Origin: JBDKTK01 sp039680225
GTDB lineage: Bacteria > Desulfobacterota > Syntrophia > Syntrophales > UBA4778
DNA: 6,764 nucleotides
NCBI GenBank assembly: GCA_039680225.1
Contig: JBDKTK010000176.1
Coordinates: forward strand, 1 to 6,764
Direction: 5' to 3'
Positions 6,307-6,764 of the stretch are shown here, piece by piece (the stretch's first letter is position 1; every line of letters begins with the position of its first letter). The notes under the pieces are model-generated. The model was not told where the DNA came from and did no database searches. It was given only the letters and a program-made list of their open reading frames with translations. The position numbers were made by a program, and so were the translations under genes.

Positions 6307-6336
6307 TCCTGAGCGCAAGCGAAGGACCTATTTTTT
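6307..6336 (+). terminator. Putative intrinsic terminator of the TPR-CHAT gene, resembling a dispersed repeat
   Basis: TCCT (6307-6310) pairs with AGGA (6323-6326); inside, GA faces GA as tandem mismatches, then GC pairs with GC around a GCAA tetraloop. A run of six T follows at 6331-6336. The stem starts 16 bases after the TPR-CHAT stop. The minus strand has no T-run behind the stem, so it acts mainly for plus-strand transcripts. The sequence also resembles the CCTGAGCGAAGCGAAGGA motif that I recall as a dispersed repeat in many environmental bacterial genomes. Confidence 0.5.
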
Positions 6337-6764
6337 AAATTCCGGCCTGCCGAAGCGGCGCCTTAATGCCTCGACAACGGCCCGGTCCGCCTTAAGCGAA
6401 AATATGCCCGCCGGAGAGAAGCCCATCTTCCAGGCCAGCCATATAGTAAGGAGAAGAGCGGCCGCCGTGATGACCACATTAGGCCAGGCGTTCAGCTCCC
6501 ACTGCCCGGCCCAAAATAATTCCAACTTCGAAAAAGGGAAAAGACAGGAGATCGTCCAGACTGTCCCGTCCGGCCCCCGGCCGCTCAGGATATCTCCGAT
6601 TAAATGGATGTGAAAGCCGAGCAGGGCAAGAAAAGCGGCGAGCCGTTTCTTCCCGGATACGGCATAAACAATCGCGGCAATCGCCAGGCCGAATAAAATA
6701 TTGTGCGCAAGCACATGATGATATTCGCCGTAGAGTGCCAGGCGCTGTCCGCCCTCCTGAGACG
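6328..6764 (-). CDS. YdjM-like membrane-bound putative metal-dependent hydrolase (5' end outside window)
   Basis: The frame is open from the right edge; 144 codons are visible before TAG at 6328-6330. The first GTG in view (6714) is not taken as the start because the reading frame upstream continues with family-like sequence, GEYHHVLAHN, giving the HHxxxH motif. A second motif, GFHIHLIGDILSG, lies in the next helix. Paired His/Asp motifs within membrane helices fit the YdjM/LexA-binding putative hydrolase family of inner-membrane proteins, thought to be metal-dependent but of unknown substrate. Three hydrophobic segments are seen: after the HHxxxH, around the second motif, and a strong one (NVVITAAALLLTIWLAW) before a basic cytoplasmic-type tail. 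It converges on the TPR-CHAT gene with only 37 bases between stops, and there is no sign of a functional link. Confidence 0.7.
   Translation of the reverse strand, partial: SQEGGQRLALYGEYHHVLAHNILFGLAIAAIVYAVSGKKRLAAFLALLGFHIHLIGDILSGRGPDGTVWTISCLFPFSKLELFWAGQWELNAWPNVVITAAALLLTIWLAWKMGFSPAGIFSLKADRAVVEALRRRFGRPEFKK

Noticed and set aside
1..6764. tRNA or rRNA genes
   Set aside because: No cloverleaf-like or rRNA-like sequence was recognised on either strand.

Overview
The window is GC-rich, densely coding bacterial DNA. It holds five genes and one interrupted gene. Nothing in it fixes the taxon. Radical SAM enzymes with three iron-sulfur sites, a secreted TPR-CHAT protein and the GC content suggest an anaerobic, possibly Gram-negative lineage such as Desulfobacterota or a relative; this is low-confidence inference.

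The left half (about 40-2962, all minus strand, transcribed right to left) reads as a compact peptide-maturation (RiPP) cassette. In order of transcription it encodes: a 401-aa radical SAM/SPASM enzyme; a 61-aa cysteine-rich peptide with a leader-like N-terminus, the likely precursor; a strong hairpin just after the precursor stop; a 100-aa PqqD-like leader-binding protein; a 312-aa protein with an S26/S24-type peptidase-like N-terminus in which the nucleophile position is Cys instead of Ser, and a C-terminus that weakly resembles a GNAT acyltransferase; and, overlapping its end by 23 bases, the start of a second radical SAM gene. That last gene breaks off between the second and third cysteines of its iron-sulfur motif, in sequence that does not look like a radical SAM protein. 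Known biology of such cassettes suggests that PqqD binds the leader, the radical SAM enzyme modifies the cysteine-rich core and a protease removes the leader. The product and chemistry here are unknown.

The 190-base divergent region (2963-3152) separates the cassette from the right half. Two abutting inverted repeats sit there, one with a TTGACA hexamer in its loop, and they look like an operator/promoter for the plus-strand gene.

The right half (3153-6290, plus strand) is one large gene for an exported 1045-aa protein: signal peptide, at least nine in-phase 40-residue TPR repeats, a helical linker and a C-terminal CHAT (caspase-like) protease domain with its His and Cys in place. It ends at a hairpin plus T-run that is probably a terminator. 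Converging on it from the right edge is a partial gene for a YdjM-like membrane-bound putative metal-dependent hydrolase. Whether the CHAT protein works with the RiPP cassette cannot be decided from sequence; divergent adjacency is the only link.
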